A stretch of 64,000 nucleotides of DNA from an uncultured Alphaproteobacteria bacterium. GTDB lineage: Bacteria; Pseudomonadota; Alphaproteobacteria; Methylaequorales; Methylaequoraceae. The DNA is taken from NCBI GenBank assembly GCA_902530985.1, contig CACACI010000004.1:1-64000 (forward strand), given 5' to 3'. The notes below the pieces were generated by a model, which searched no databases, was not told the origin of the DNA, and saw only the letters and a program-made list of their open reading frames with translations. A program made the position numbers and the translations under genes. Positions 1 to 8,798 of this stretch are shown piece by piece. Position 1 is the stretch's first letter; the number at the start of each line of letters is the position of its first letter.

Positions 1-76
1 TATTTTCTTTACTAAGAGGTTCGTTAGCTGAAAATATTAAAGATTCAACAAAATTTTTTGCTTCGTTCTCGGTCAT
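1..76 (-). CDS. scpB: Segregation and condensation protein B, N-terminal fragment (cut by window edge)
   Basis: Only the first 25 codons lie in the window; the frame is open to base 1. The visible residues include SLIFSANEPLS, which resembles the ScpB start, where a helix reading like 'EALLFASDEPLS' opens the first winged-helix domain. The ATG at 74-76 shares one base with the scpA stop (TAATG), so the two are translationally coupled. ScpB is the kleisin-associated dimer of the SMC-ScpAB condensin, which organises and segregates the chromosome. The identification rests on the short N-terminus plus its position directly after scpA, a standard order. Confidence 0.8.
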   Translation of the reverse strand, partial: MTENEAKNFVESLIFSANEPLSKEN

Positions 77-783
77 TATTTAGACTTTACCATTATTCTT
101 TGAAAATGATCCTTTTGATTAATTAATATTTTACCTTCATTAACTTTACTCAAAGAGGCCAGAAGTAAAGAAACTATAGCTGATTTTTTCTTTTTCAAAT
201 TTAAAATACCATTTGGTAGAAAATTAAAAAGATGCAACCAGTTTTTCTCGTCTAATTTAAACAATCCCTCTAGCCATCTGATTCCATCTTCAGTACTATA
301 TAGCTCGTTCTCATCAGCCAACATTTTTATAGAGTTCTTCTTCTTAAAAATTTCAGAATACTTAAGGATTAAATCTTGCAATGAAATATTTGGCACAACT
401 TTATCACTTATGATAAATTCATTTTTAATTTTTATATTATAAAAGTTTTCTCCCTCTCTTGGTAATTCAAATATTTTCTTCGACAACTTTTTTATAGCAT
501 TATAATGTATTAATTTCTGTGTTAAATCTTCTTGGATTTCGGTAACTTCCTCTTTTTCTTCAGGAATTAAAAGTTTTGACTTCAGATATGCTAAAAGTGA
601 AGCCATAACCAGATAATCAGCAGATAATTTAAGATTTTCTACATTTTCATCAACAAATTTTAAATACTGATTCGCTAACTCAAGAATAGAAATTTTCTTT
701 ATATCGACCTTTTGTTTTTTAGATAGATCTAGCAGTAGGTCTAAAGGACCCTCAAAACCGCTTATGTTAAGATTAAGATGCAT
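76..783 (-). CDS. scpA: Segregation and condensation protein A (kleisin)
   Basis: ScpA bridges the SMC heads in the bacterial condensin that compacts and segregates the chromosome. The 235-residue protein opens with the family hallmark FEGPLDLLLDL (about residues 10-20), followed by KKISILELANQYL and DYLVMASLLAYLKSKLLIP, the N-terminal SMC-neck-binding region. The C-terminal winged helix is present but diverged (residues about 170-235), and the protein is slightly shorter than the usual 250-270 residues. It sits between nagZ (no gap) and scpB (1-base overlap); nagZ-scpA-scpB is a conserved alphaproteobacterial order. High confidence. Confidence 0.95.
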   Translation of the reverse strand: MHLNLNISGFEGPLDLLLDLSKKQKVDIKKISILELANQYLKFVDENVENLKLSADYLVMASLLAYLKSKLLIPEEKEEVTEIQEDLTQKLIHYNAIKKLSKKIFELPREGENFYNIKIKNEFIISDKVVPNISLQDLILKYSEIFKKKNSIKMLADENELYSTEDGIRWLEGLFKLDEKNWLHLFNFLPNGILNLKKKKSAIVSLLLASLSKVNEGKILINQKDHFQRIMVKSK

Positions 784-1797
784 CTAGCTTTTTATCAAGT
801 TATATTCTAACAGATCAGCTTTAAATTTGTTAAAATTTCTTTTCTTTACTTTTATTGTTTTTGTTTGATTGATGAAATAATCAAATTCTTTTTTGCCAAT
901 TTTTTTTACATAAGGGTAGATTTCTTTAATATCTTCCAAAATTCCTTTGCAATACAAAACTACATCACAATTTGCGTTATAAGAGTTTTTAACTTTATTT
1001 ACCAAGCTATCATTAATTGCTTTCATTGAAATATCATCAGATAAGATTAAGCCTTTAAATTTAAATTTTTTTCTTAATATCTCATTATTGATTTTTTTTG
1101 AATAGGTAGCTACTTCTTTATCAATATTAGGATATACAATATGGGCCAACATTACCATTAATGAATTCTTTAAAATATCAAATGGAACTAAATCAGTTTT
1201 ACATAATTCATCATAACTTGTATTAATAATTGACTTATTTAAATGGGTATCAAATTTTGAACGACCATGACCAGGAAAGTGTTTTGGAACGGGAATGACT
1301 CCAGCATCAAGAAGTCCTAAACAAAAAGCACGAGACAATTCATAGACTAAATTAGGATCCGATCCAAATGATCTACTCCCAATTATTTTATGTGCAGTTT
1401 TAAAAAAAAGATCACAAACAGGAGAAAAGTTAACGTCAATTCCAATCTCATGAAGTTGAAAACCCATCAAAAATGATGATTTATAAGCTAAATCTAAAGC
1501 CCGTTTTTTATCTTTAACAAAAACATCACCAAATTTTTTTTGCTCAGGAAATTTAAGAAATTCTTCATTATCAAGTCTTTGAACTTTACCTCCTTCTTGG
1601 TCTATAAAAATAAGTGGTTTTGGATTTAAAGAATTAGTTTTTAATTCTATTATAAGCTTTTTTATCTGATTTTTATTTATAAAATTTCTTTTAAACAAAA
1701 CAAATCCTAAAGGATTTATGGATCCAAAGAAATTTATCTCATTAAGATTTAGACTATAACTCGAACAAGATAAAACTATGCCATCAGGATATTCCAT
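784..1797 (-). CDS. nagZ: Beta-N-acetylhexosaminidase (glycoside hydrolase family 3)
   Basis: NagZ removes N-acetylglucosamine from GlcNAc-anhydroMurNAc muropeptides in the cytoplasm during peptidoglycan recycling. The 337-residue protein shows the GH3 signatures IDQEGGKVQRL (about residues 64-74), the KHFPGHG loop (about 171-177) carrying the His of the catalytic dyad, and DDISM, whose Asp is the nucleophile. No signal peptide is present, as expected. It touches scpA and lies 2 bases after the SPOR gene start-side neighbour, so it belongs to the argS-SPOR-nagZ-scpA-scpB run. anmK at the other end of the window belongs to the same recycling route, which supports active muropeptide recovery. 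Confidence 0.95.
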   Translation of the reverse strand: MEYPDGIVLSCSSYSLNLNEINFFGSINPLGFVLFKRNFINKNQIKKLIIELKTNSLNPKPLIFIDQEGGKVQRLDNEEFLKFPEQKKFGDVFVKDKKRALDLAYKSSFLMGFQLHEIGIDVNFSPVCDLFFKTAHKIIGSRSFGSDPNLVYELSRAFCLGLLDAGVIPVPKHFPGHGRSKFDTHLNKSIINTSYDELCKTDLVPFDILKNSLMVMLAHIVYPNIDKEVATYSKKINNEILRKKFKFKGLILSDDISMKAINDSLVNKVKNSYNANCDVVLYCKGILEDIKEIYPYVKKIGKKEFDYFINQTKTIKVKKRNFNKFKADLLEYNLIKS

Positions 1798-1799
1798 GA

Positions 1800-2309
1800 T
1801 TAATCCTTAATAACAATACATTGTACTTTGTTTTTTTTTAATCTTTGACATTCACTTAAAGCTTTATCAAAAGAATATTTATTTTCTGAAACAACTCTAT
1901 AGAAAGTTTGATTGTCATTTATTGCTACTTTTTTTACAAACAAATTTATATCCATTGGAAATGATAATAATTGATCTTTAATAAGATGAGAGGTTTCTAT
2001 GCTTTTTCTTTTTTCTTTGAATGATGCAAATTGTAGTCTAAATTTTTGATTAGGATTTTTGTTAGATAGAATTTCATTATTTTCTTTTTTTTTATTTACA
2101 AATTCTTCATCATTATTTTCTAAAATTTCATATACAGAATTTTTATTTCTTGAAAAATTATTTTCTAATTTGATTATTAATTCATTTTTTTGTTCTAAAA
2201 CTGGTAGTTCTTCCTCCGGAACAACAGCATTAATAGAGATAATAATAGTAATTATAAAAAAACTATATGAAGAAATTAAAAAAATATATTTTAAATTATT
2301 TTTAAACAT
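1800..2309 (-). CDS. SPOR-domain membrane protein
   Basis: A 169-residue protein with one N-terminal transmembrane segment (about residues 6-28), a low-complexity Asn/Glu/Lys-rich linker, and a C-terminal SPOR domain (about 95-169) recognisable from RLQFASFKEKRKSIETS, an internal VKKV strand and YRVVS. SPOR domains bind denuded septal peptidoglycan, so a role in cell division or envelope maintenance is inferred. I place the start at the ATG at 2307-2309, one base after the argS stop; an upstream alternative would overlap argS by 23 bases and put charged residues before the membrane segment. A SPOR gene between argS and nagZ is standard in Alphaproteobacteria. Confidence 0.85.
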   Translation of the reverse strand: MFKNNLKYIFLISSYSFFIITIIISINAVVPEEELPVLEQKNELIIKLENNFSRNKNSVYEILENNDEEFVNKKKENNEILSNKNPNQKFRLQFASFKEKRKSIETSHLIKDQLLSFPMDINLFVKKVAINDNQTFYRVVSENKYSFDKALSECQRLKKNKVQCIVIKD

Positions 2310-2310
2310 A

Positions 2311-4035
2311 TTACATTTTTTCTGGACAATCAATTTTAAGTATATTCAAACCTTTTTTTATGACTTGACTAATAGCGTATGCCAAAACTAATCTGGATTT
2401 TGATATATCAATGTTATTTTCTAAAATAATCTTTTTTGATGAATCAATCTTTCCTAAACCCCAATAAGCATGAAAATCCCTAGCCAAATCAAATAGATAA
2501 TTTGTCACTCTATGTGGTTCATAATTATTTGCTGATGAGATTATCATATTAAAATAATTACATAATTTTTTGATTAAAACCTTCTCCTCATCTAATTCAA
2601 GATAAAATAAATTAGAATTAGAAATATTAATTTTATTAAAATCATCATCAAAAGTTTTATTATATATTTTTATAAGGGACATACATCTTACATATGCGTA
2701 TTGAACATAAAAAACTGGATTATCTTTAGATTTAGACTTTATAATTTCAAAATCAAAATCAATTCTTTTGTCTGCATTTCTTGAAATCATCATAAACCTT
2801 AGAACATCAGCTCCAACTATTTTAACGACATCTCTTAAAGTCACATATTTTCCTTCTCTTTTCGACATCTTCACAATTTGGTCTCCCTCGAGAAGGTTGA
2901 CTAATGATGTTAACTTTATTTCAAAATTAAATTTTTTTTTCTTGTTAAGTTCTTCAAGAGCATTTTTTAGTCTTTTAACATACCCAGAATGGTCGATACC
3001 CCATATATTTAACAACGTATCATAATGTCTATCAATTTTATTCTGGTGATAGATTATATCAGACATGAAATAGGTTAATTGACCATCAGGTTTAAGAAGA
3101 GCTCTATCACTATCATCACCCAATTTTTTTGATTTAAATAGTAATTGTTTTTTTTGTTGCCATTTTTCAACAGAAATTGACTTGGGTTTATCCTGATAAC
3201 CAAAATAAATTAAATTCTTTTCTTCGAGTTTTTTTGTAATATTATTCACATTTTCTTTAACAGATATTTGTTTTTCAGAAACAAATGAATTGTGATCTAC
3301 TCGAATTTTAAATAAATCAGACTTAATATCTTTCATAATTAAATCAAGAACTTTTTCTTCAATTAAATTTTCATCTTTTGAATAATCTTTATGAATTTCT
3401 AAGATTTTTTTTGCAACTTCTTTAAGATAATCTCCGGGATAAAAATCATCACTCATTTCAAATTTATTATCTGTTCTATTGTTTATATGAAAAATGATAG
3501 TTTTAATTAATTTCTTGATTTGTTCACCAGCATCATTTATGTAGTATTCCTTTTCTACGTCATGACCCACTTCTTCTAAAATAGAAGAGATAGTATCGCC
3601 TAAAACCGCACCTCTTGCATGACCAATGTGCATAAGACCAGTTGGATTCGCTGATACAAATTCAATGCAAATTTTTTTTTTTTTAATTTTATATTTATAA
3701 GTATCAATTTTTTTCATCAATTCTTTCAATTGACTCTGCCAAAATGAATCAGTAAAGAAAATATTTATGAATCCAGGCCCAACAATTTCTAATTTTTTAA
3801 TTGATTCATTTTTTTTTAATTCTTCAGTAATTTTCTTTCCTAAAACATGTGGAGACATATCAATTATTTTTGAAAAGACCATAGCAATATTTGTTGATAC
3901 ATCGCCAAATTCTTTATTATCAGGGATTTCTATATTAAAAGAATCTGCTTTTAATTTTTCATTTAATTCTTTTACCAAGATCTCTGAGCTTATGAAATCT
4001 AATAACTTATATTTTAAAAAGTCATGGTAAAGCAT
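2311..4035 (-). CDS. argS: Arginine--tRNA ligase
   Basis: Class I aminoacyl-tRNA synthetase charging tRNA-Arg. The 574-residue protein carries an N-terminal Add1 domain, the HIGH motif as HIGHA within NPTGLMHIGHARGAV (about residues 132-146), the KMSKS-type loop as KMSKREGKYVTLRD, and a DALR anticodon-binding C-terminus. Length is normal. The start codon shares one base with the dgt stop (TAATG), and the SPOR-domain gene starts one base after its stop, so the three are probably cotranscribed. dgt-argS-SPOR is a conserved alphaproteobacterial block. Confidence 0.97.
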   Translation of the reverse strand: MLYHDFLKYKLLDFISSEILVKELNEKLKADSFNIEIPDNKEFGDVSTNIAMVFSKIIDMSPHVLGKKITEELKKNESIKKLEIVGPGFINIFFTDSFWQSQLKELMKKIDTYKYKIKKKKICIEFVSANPTGLMHIGHARGAVLGDTISSILEEVGHDVEKEYYINDAGEQIKKLIKTIIFHINNRTDNKFEMSDDFYPGDYLKEVAKKILEIHKDYSKDENLIEEKVLDLIMKDIKSDLFKIRVDHNSFVSEKQISVKENVNNITKKLEEKNLIYFGYQDKPKSISVEKWQQKKQLLFKSKKLGDDSDRALLKPDGQLTYFMSDIIYHQNKIDRHYDTLLNIWGIDHSGYVKRLKNALEELNKKKKFNFEIKLTSLVNLLEGDQIVKMSKREGKYVTLRDVVKIVGADVLRFMMISRNADKRIDFDFEIIKSKSKDNPVFYVQYAYVRCMSLIKIYNKTFDDDFNKINISNSNLFYLELDEEKVLIKKLCNYFNMIISSANNYEPHRVTNYLFDLARDFHAYWGLGKIDSSKKIILENNIDISKSRLVLAYAISQVIKKGLNILKIDCPEKM

Positions 4036-5174
4036 TAAAAACTATATAAATCAAAATATTTTTTGTGAATATTAATTGCATATTTATCTGTCATTCCAGA
4101 AATATAATCTGCTACATTTATAAATTTATCATACTCTTTATTATAATTTCTCCAATTTAATGGAAGTAAGTATGGCTCCTCAATAAATAAGTCAAATAAA
4201 TCTGAAATAATTTTTTTTGCTTTAAAATTCATCGCTTTTACCCTAGGGTGATTATACATTTTATTTCTCAGAAATAATTTTAGTTCTTCTTCTTTTTTTT
4301 GCATTGCACTGCTAAAAACAACTAACGCATTTTCTGATTTTAAAATTTCCTGATAATTTCTAATTCCTAATTTTTTTATATTCACTCTAGTATTTTTTAT
4401 TAAATCATCCACCATTAAATTAATCAATTTTCTTATTAGCTCGTATTTAAATCTGCCAGAACTTTTTGATTTATTATACTTGATATTTATGATCGCTTCT
4501 CTAATTAATTCTAACTCTTCTAATTCTTCAACTTCAAATAAATTTGCATATAGTCCGTCATCTATATCATTATTATTATATGCTATGTCATCGCACATTG
4601 CCGCAACTTGTGATTCAAAAGACCCTTGTAAATTTTTATCACCATCAAAAAAGTTAATAAATTTATTTATATAACTTGGAATTTCTGCGTGAACTGGGCC
4701 ATTATGTTTAAGAATTCCATCCAAGGTCTCATATGTAAGGTTCAGTCCATCAAAGTCCATATATTTTTTCTCTAAAACTGTAAGAATTTTCAAGGTTTGG
4801 AAGTTATGATTAAATCCACCTTTACCCTCCAATTTTTTATTTAAAATATCCTCACCAGCATGACCAAATGGCGTGTGACCAAGATCGTGGCTCAATGAAA
4901 TTGATTCTGCTAAATCATCATTAATACCAAACACCTTAGAAATAGATCTAGAAAGTTGTGAAACCTCTAAACTATGAGATAATCTAGTTCGATAGTAATC
5001 TTGCTCATGATATACAAATACTTGAGTTTTATATTTTAATCTTCTAAAGGCTGAGCAATGTATAATTCTGTCTCTATCTCTCATGAAACATGTTCTATTT
5101 GGATCATCCTCTTCGCTGAAGACTCTTCCTTTACTTAACTTATAATTAGTTGAAAAATTTGAATATTGCACCAT
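4035..5174 (-). CDS. dgt: Deoxyguanosinetriphosphate triphosphohydrolase-like protein (HD domain)
   Basis: Hydrolyses dNTPs to nucleoside and tripolyphosphate in the dGTPase family. The 379-residue protein begins with the conserved RVFSEEDDPNRTCFMRDRDRI and shows the HD metal-binding residues: H in TRLSHSLEV, HD in SLSHDLGHTPFGHAGE, and a later D in AAMCDDIAYN. This short form lacking the E. coli insertion is the common alphaproteobacterial Dgt type. It is the first gene of the leftward argS run and is divergent from erpA across only 44 bases, so the two promoters must overlap or abut. Confidence 0.93.
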   Translation of the reverse strand: MVQYSNFSTNYKLSKGRVFSEEDDPNRTCFMRDRDRIIHCSAFRRLKYKTQVFVYHEQDYYRTRLSHSLEVSQLSRSISKVFGINDDLAESISLSHDLGHTPFGHAGEDILNKKLEGKGGFNHNFQTLKILTVLEKKYMDFDGLNLTYETLDGILKHNGPVHAEIPSYINKFINFFDGDKNLQGSFESQVAAMCDDIAYNNNDIDDGLYANLFEVEELEELELIREAIINIKYNKSKSSGRFKYELIRKLINLMVDDLIKNTRVNIKKLGIRNYQEILKSENALVVFSSAMQKKEEELKLFLRNKMYNHPRVKAMNFKAKKIISDLFDLFIEEPYLLPLNWRNYNKEYDKFINVADYISGMTDKYAINIHKKYFDLYSF

Positions 5175-5218
5175 AATCTATTAAACTATATTATTAACAT
5201 AATTAAAGATATTTTATA

Positions 5219-5536
5219 ATGTTTGATCTTTCTAAAAATGCCATAAAAAGAATAAGAGAAATTTCTCTAAAACAAAAACAAAAATACTTTAGAATTTCAG
5301 TTGATGGTGGAGGTTGCCAAGGATTTTCATATAAATTTACTTTTGATGGCAAAATTAATAAAGATGATAAGTTATTTGAATTTAGTGATATACAAATTTT
5401 AATAGACCTTACCTCTTTAAATTTTCTTAAAGGATCTCAACTAGATTTTGTAGATGATATGATTGGCTCTTACTTTAAAGTAACAAACCCAAACGCTTCT
5501 TCTACATGCGGCTGTGGAACATCTTTCTCATTATAA
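5219..5536 (+). CDS. erpA: A-type iron-sulfur carrier protein (ErpA-like)
   Basis: Carries Fe-S clusters from the ISC scaffold to apoproteins. The 105-residue protein has the three conserved ligand cysteines: C33 in GGGCQGFSY and the C-terminal pair C97/C99 in TCGCGTSF. It is distinct from the iscA inside the isc operon (59473-59796), so the window holds two A-type carriers. It is followed with no gap by xth and is divergent from dgt; dgt-erpA-xth is a known alphaproteobacterial neighbourhood, which favours the ErpA assignment over SufA or IscA. Confidence 0.85.
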   Translation: MFDLSKNAIKRIREISLKQKQKYFRISVDGGGCQGFSYKFTFDGKINKDDKLFEFSDIQILIDLTSLNFLKGSQLDFVDDMIGSYFKVTNPNASSTCGCGTSFSL

Positions 5537-6316
5537 ATGACTATAATAGCTTCCTGGAATATAAATTCTGTAAGAATAAGAATAGAACATTTAAAAAAAT
5601 TCATTGAACAAGTTAAACCTGACATTTTACTTCTTCAAGAAATTAAGTGCACAAATGAAGAATTCCCAGATTTCTATTCAGCATTAGGTTATAAAGCTAT
5701 AGTTAATGGTCAAAAGGGGAAATACGGTGTTGCAACTATTTTAAAAAATAAACTACATTTTGAAGAAATAAATCTTTCTGAAGAAATCATACAAAAAGAA
5801 TCAAGAACAAGCTTTATACATGTGAAACAATTAAATTTAAAAATTTTAAATGTTTACACACCAAATGGAAATCCAATTGAAAATGAAGAAAAATTTAAGT
5901 TCAAAATTTTATGGATGGAAAAATTAAAAGAAATAGCAAAAAAGCAAGTTCAAAATATGGAAAATATATTAATTGCTGGTGATTTTAATGTTTTGGAAAA
6001 TGAAAAAGATGTTACAAACTTTAAATTCTGGGAGAATGACGCATTAGGTAATATAAACATTAGGCAGAAATTTAGAGAAATCCTATCTTCTGGACTAACT
6101 AATATTGTTAGAGTATTTAATAGACCTGGAGAAAATTTCTCTTATTGGGACTATCAGAAATCTTGTTGGGAGAGAAATGATGGACTTTTGATAGATCATT
6201 TTCTAATATCGCCAAGCTACTTACATCATGTAAAGAATATTACATTTGAATCAAAGTATAGGGCTATGGAAAGGCCTTCAGATCATATACCTATATGGAT
6301 AGCTTTAAATATCTGA
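5537..6316 (+). CDS. xth: Exodeoxyribonuclease III (AP endonuclease)
   Basis: Removes 3' blocking groups and cleaves at abasic sites in base-excision repair. The 259-residue protein follows the exonuclease III/EEP fold in order: [11 protein letters not shown] at the start, LLLQEIKC (metal-binding Glu), [21 protein letters not shown] (catalytic Asp/Asn), LLIDHFLIS and the terminal [10 protein letters not shown] with the catalytic Asp-His pair. Its start directly abuts the erpA stop, so the two are probably cotranscribed. Its last 12 bases overlap the end of the convergent ilvD gene. Confidence 0.96.
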   Translation: MTIIASWNINSVRIRIEHLKKFIEQVKPDILLLQEIKCTNEEFPDFYSALGYKAIVNGQKGKYGVATILKNKLHFEEINLSEEIIQKESRTSFIHVKQLNLKILNVYTPNGNPIENEEKFKFKILWMEKLKEIAKKQVQNMENILIAGDFNVLENEKDVTNFKFWENDALGNINIRQKFREILSSGLTNIVRVFNRPGENFSYWDYQKSCWERNDGLLIDHFLISPSYLHHVKNITFESKYRAMERPSDHIPIWIALNI

Positions 6317-8026
6317 ATAAATTTTTTTCTCTTTTTTTGCTCCTGGATGAGTTACAGCCCCATATCTTGCTGAACCAACTGTTTGAGAAAACTTCCAAAG
6401 AGCACCGGATCCAAAATCATTTTCTTTAGTTTTTAATATTTCTTTTCTTTGAGCTAAAATTGAATCTTTGACATTTAGTTTTAAAACTCCTTTATCAGCA
6501 TCAATAAGGATTTCATCACCATCTTGAATTAAAGCAATTGGGCCTAAAGCCATTGCTTCAGGACTAATATGACCTACACATAAACCTCTCGTGGCACCAG
6601 AAAATCTACCATCAGTGATTAGAGCCACTTTTTCACCCATACCTTGACCATAAATTGCAGCTGTGGTTGCCAACATTTCTCTCATTCCAGGACCTCCTTT
6701 AGGGCCTTCATATCTAATAACAATAACATCCCCCGATTTATATTGTTTTTTACTAACCGCCTCAAAAGCCTCTTCTTCGCAATCAAAACATCTTGCTTTT
6801 CCTTTAAAAACTTTTGAATTTAGCCCAGCAACCTTAACAATTGCCCCGTCAGGAGCAAGATTTCCCTTTAAACCAACAACTCCTCCTGTAGAAGAAATTG
6901 GATTATTGGTTGGATATATTACTTTTTGGGACTTGTAGTCTACTTTAACAGATTCAAGGTTTTCCTCTAAAGTTTTTCCAGTTACAGTTAAGCAACTTCC
7001 ATCAAGAAATCCTCCATCAAGAAGCGTCTTCATAATAATTGGCACTCCTCCAATGTCATGCAAATCTTTTGCAAGATATTTTCCACCTGGCTTCAGGTCA
7101 ACTAAATATGGTGTTTCTCTAAAAATTTTTGCAACATCTAAAATATCAAAATCAATCCCTATTTCATTTGCCAAAGCTGGAAGGTGTAATGCTGCATTAG
7201 TTGACCCTCCTGAACAAGCAACTATTCTTGCAGCGTTTATCAATGATTTTTTGTTAACTATCTCTCTAGGTTTAAGTTGTAAGTTTATTAAATCCATAAC
7301 TTTTCGCCCTGATTCATATGCGTATTCATCTCTTGATTCAAAGGGAGCAGGAGTTGAGGAAGAACCTGGAAGAGCCAAACCAATTGCTTCAGCAACACAT
7401 GCCATTGTATTTGCAGTAAATTGTCCACCACATGAACCAGCTGATGGACATGCAACTTTTTCTAAATCGCAAAGTTCTTTTTCTGAAATTTGTTTTGAAT
7501 CAAATTTTCCTACAGCCTCAAAGACGTCCTGAACTGTCACTTCTTTATTTTTATGCTTACCGGGAAGTATTGAACCACCATAAAGAAAAACTGAAGGAAC
7601 ATTTAATCTTAACATAGCCATCATAATCCCTGGTAATGATTTGTCACACCCAGCAATTCCAACTAAACCATCATAACAATGACCTCTCATTGATACTTCG
7701 ATAGAATCTGCAATAATTTCTCTGGAAACTAAAGATGACTTCATACCTTCATGTCCCATAGCTATTCCGTCTGTTACAGTAATTGTTGTAAACTCTCTTG
7801 GAGTTCCATTATTTTCTTTAACACCTCTTTTTGTTGATTGTGCTTGTCTTGAAAGAGAAATATTACAAGGAGCAGATTCATTCCAACATGTTGCAACACC
7901 AACAAATGGTTGGTATATTTCGTTTTCTGTCATACCCATCGCATAGTAATATGATCTATGAGGTGAACTCTTTGGACCTAATGAAACATGTCTACTGGGA
8001 AGCAAATCTTTTTTAATCTTTTTCAT
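6305..8026 (-). CDS. ilvD: Dihydroxy-acid dehydratase
   Basis: Dehydrates 2,3-dihydroxy acids to 2-keto acids in valine, leucine and isoleucine synthesis, using an Fe-S cluster. The 573-residue protein contains the cluster cysteines in [26 protein letters not shown] and [16 protein letters not shown], and the C-terminal [22 protein letters not shown] region. It is full length. The Fe-S requirement ties it to the ISC system at the end of the window. It is preceded 1 base upstream by an alpha/beta hydrolase gene, with which it may be cotranscribed. Several long open frames on the other strand across this gene are shadows. Confidence 0.97.
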   Translation of the reverse strand: MKKIKKDLLPSRHVSLGPKSSPHRSYYYAMGMTENEIYQPFVGVATCWNESAPCNISLSRQAQSTKRGVKENNGTPREFTTITVTDGIAMGHEGMKSSLVSREIIADSIEVSMRGHCYDGLVGIAGCDKSLPGIMMAMLRLNVPSVFLYGGSILPGKHKNKEVTVQDVFEAVGKFDSKQISEKELCDLEKVACPSAGSCGGQFTANTMACVAEAIGLALPGSSSTPAPFESRDEYAYESGRKVMDLINLQLKPREIVNKKSLINAARIVACSGGSTNAALHLPALANEIGIDFDILDVAKIFRETPYLVDLKPGGKYLAKDLHDIGGVPIIMKTLLDGGFLDGSCLTVTGKTLEENLESVKVDYKSQKVIYPTNNPISSTGGVVGLKGNLAPDGAIVKVAGLNSKVFKGKARCFDCEEEAFEAVSKKQYKSGDVIVIRYEGPKGGPGMREMLATTAAIYGQGMGEKVALITDGRFSGATRGLCVGHISPEAMALGPIALIQDGDEILIDADKGVLKLNVKDSILAQRKEILKTKENDFGSGALWKFSQTVGSARYGAVTHPGAKKEKKIYSDI

Positions 8027-8027
8027 C

Positions 8028-8798
8028 TTATATTTTTCTTAAAATTAATTTATTAAACATTCTACTAAATTCTGTCTTATTTTCAAAAAAAGAAAAGTGA
8101 CCAGAATTTTTAATTTTGAACCGAATTGAGCCAAATAAAGATCCTGACTTATTAATTTGAGATTTATCACCACTAACGTAAATACTTTTTTTAAAAAATA
8201 TTTTAAAAAAATGTAATAATTCATTTGTTTTACTTAATTTAACACATTCTTTTGATAAATCATAAAAAGCAACTGAAGAAGTTTTTTTAAGCGAATTAGA
8301 CCAAAGATTAATAAATCTTTTATTAGATTCAGAACATTTAGAAATAAGTTTATCAAATTTTGTTGAAGTAAAATCATTTTTTTTGTATGAAATTGTTTTT
8401 TTTGTAAGAGTTTCCGTATCATCCTCAGTAAGGTTGCCCTCATAATTAATAAATTTTTTTATTAGAATTTTTTTTTTTAAAAAATTTTTAACTAAAATTA
8501 TCGGAATAATACCCCCTAATGAATGAGCAAAAAAAGTTATTTCTTTTATTTTATTTTTTTTTATGAAAAGAAATATTTTTCTCGAATACTTATATAAGTT
8601 ATCATTATTATAACTAAGATTATTATGTCCAGGTAGTTCGGCAATGAATAACTGTGATTTAAAATTAATTTGTTTAAATAGAAATTTAAAATCATTTCCA
8701 CTACATCCCAGACCATAGAAAAAAAGTATTACTCTTGGACTTGAAATATTTTTCTTATTAGAAAAAAATAAAATATTTTTAAATTTTATCTTGAACAT
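8028..8798 (-). CDS. Alpha/beta hydrolase of unknown substrate
   Basis: A 256-residue protein with an alpha/beta-hydrolase outline: [12 protein letters not shown] oxyanion region (about residues 27-38), nucleophile elbow AHSLGG (about residues 92-97) and a C-terminal NSGHFSFFE that supplies the catalytic His. The sequence is very lysine/asparagine-rich and diverged, with no recognisable substrate-specific motif. It overlaps the end of valS by 20 bases and lies 1 base before ilvD. No signal peptide is seen. Could be an esterase, lipase or thioesterase; I cannot choose. Confidence 0.75.
   Translation of the reverse strand: MFKIKFKNILFFSNKKNISSPRVILFFYGLGCSGNDFKFLFKQINFKSQLFIAELPGHNNLSYNNDNLYKYSRKIFLFIKKNKIKEITFFAHSLGGIIPIILVKNFLKKKILIKKFINYEGNLTEDDTETLTKKTISYKKNDFTSTKFDKLISKCSESNKRFINLWSNSLKKTSSVAFYDLSKECVKLSKTNELLHFFKIFFKKSIYVSGDKSQINKSGSLFGSIRFKIKNSGHFSFFENKTEFSRMFNKLILRKI

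Noticed and set aside
2059-2391. Plus-strand 110-codon frame over the SPOR gene and the argS end.
   Set aside because: It is antisense to two confident genes and its composition follows the reverse complement of their AT-rich codons.
6663-7617. Long open frames on the plus strand across ilvD (6663-6938, 7053-7532, 7432-7617).
   Set aside because: The minus-strand frame is a full-length, motif-complete dihydroxy-acid dehydratase; the others lack known motifs and are antisense shadows.
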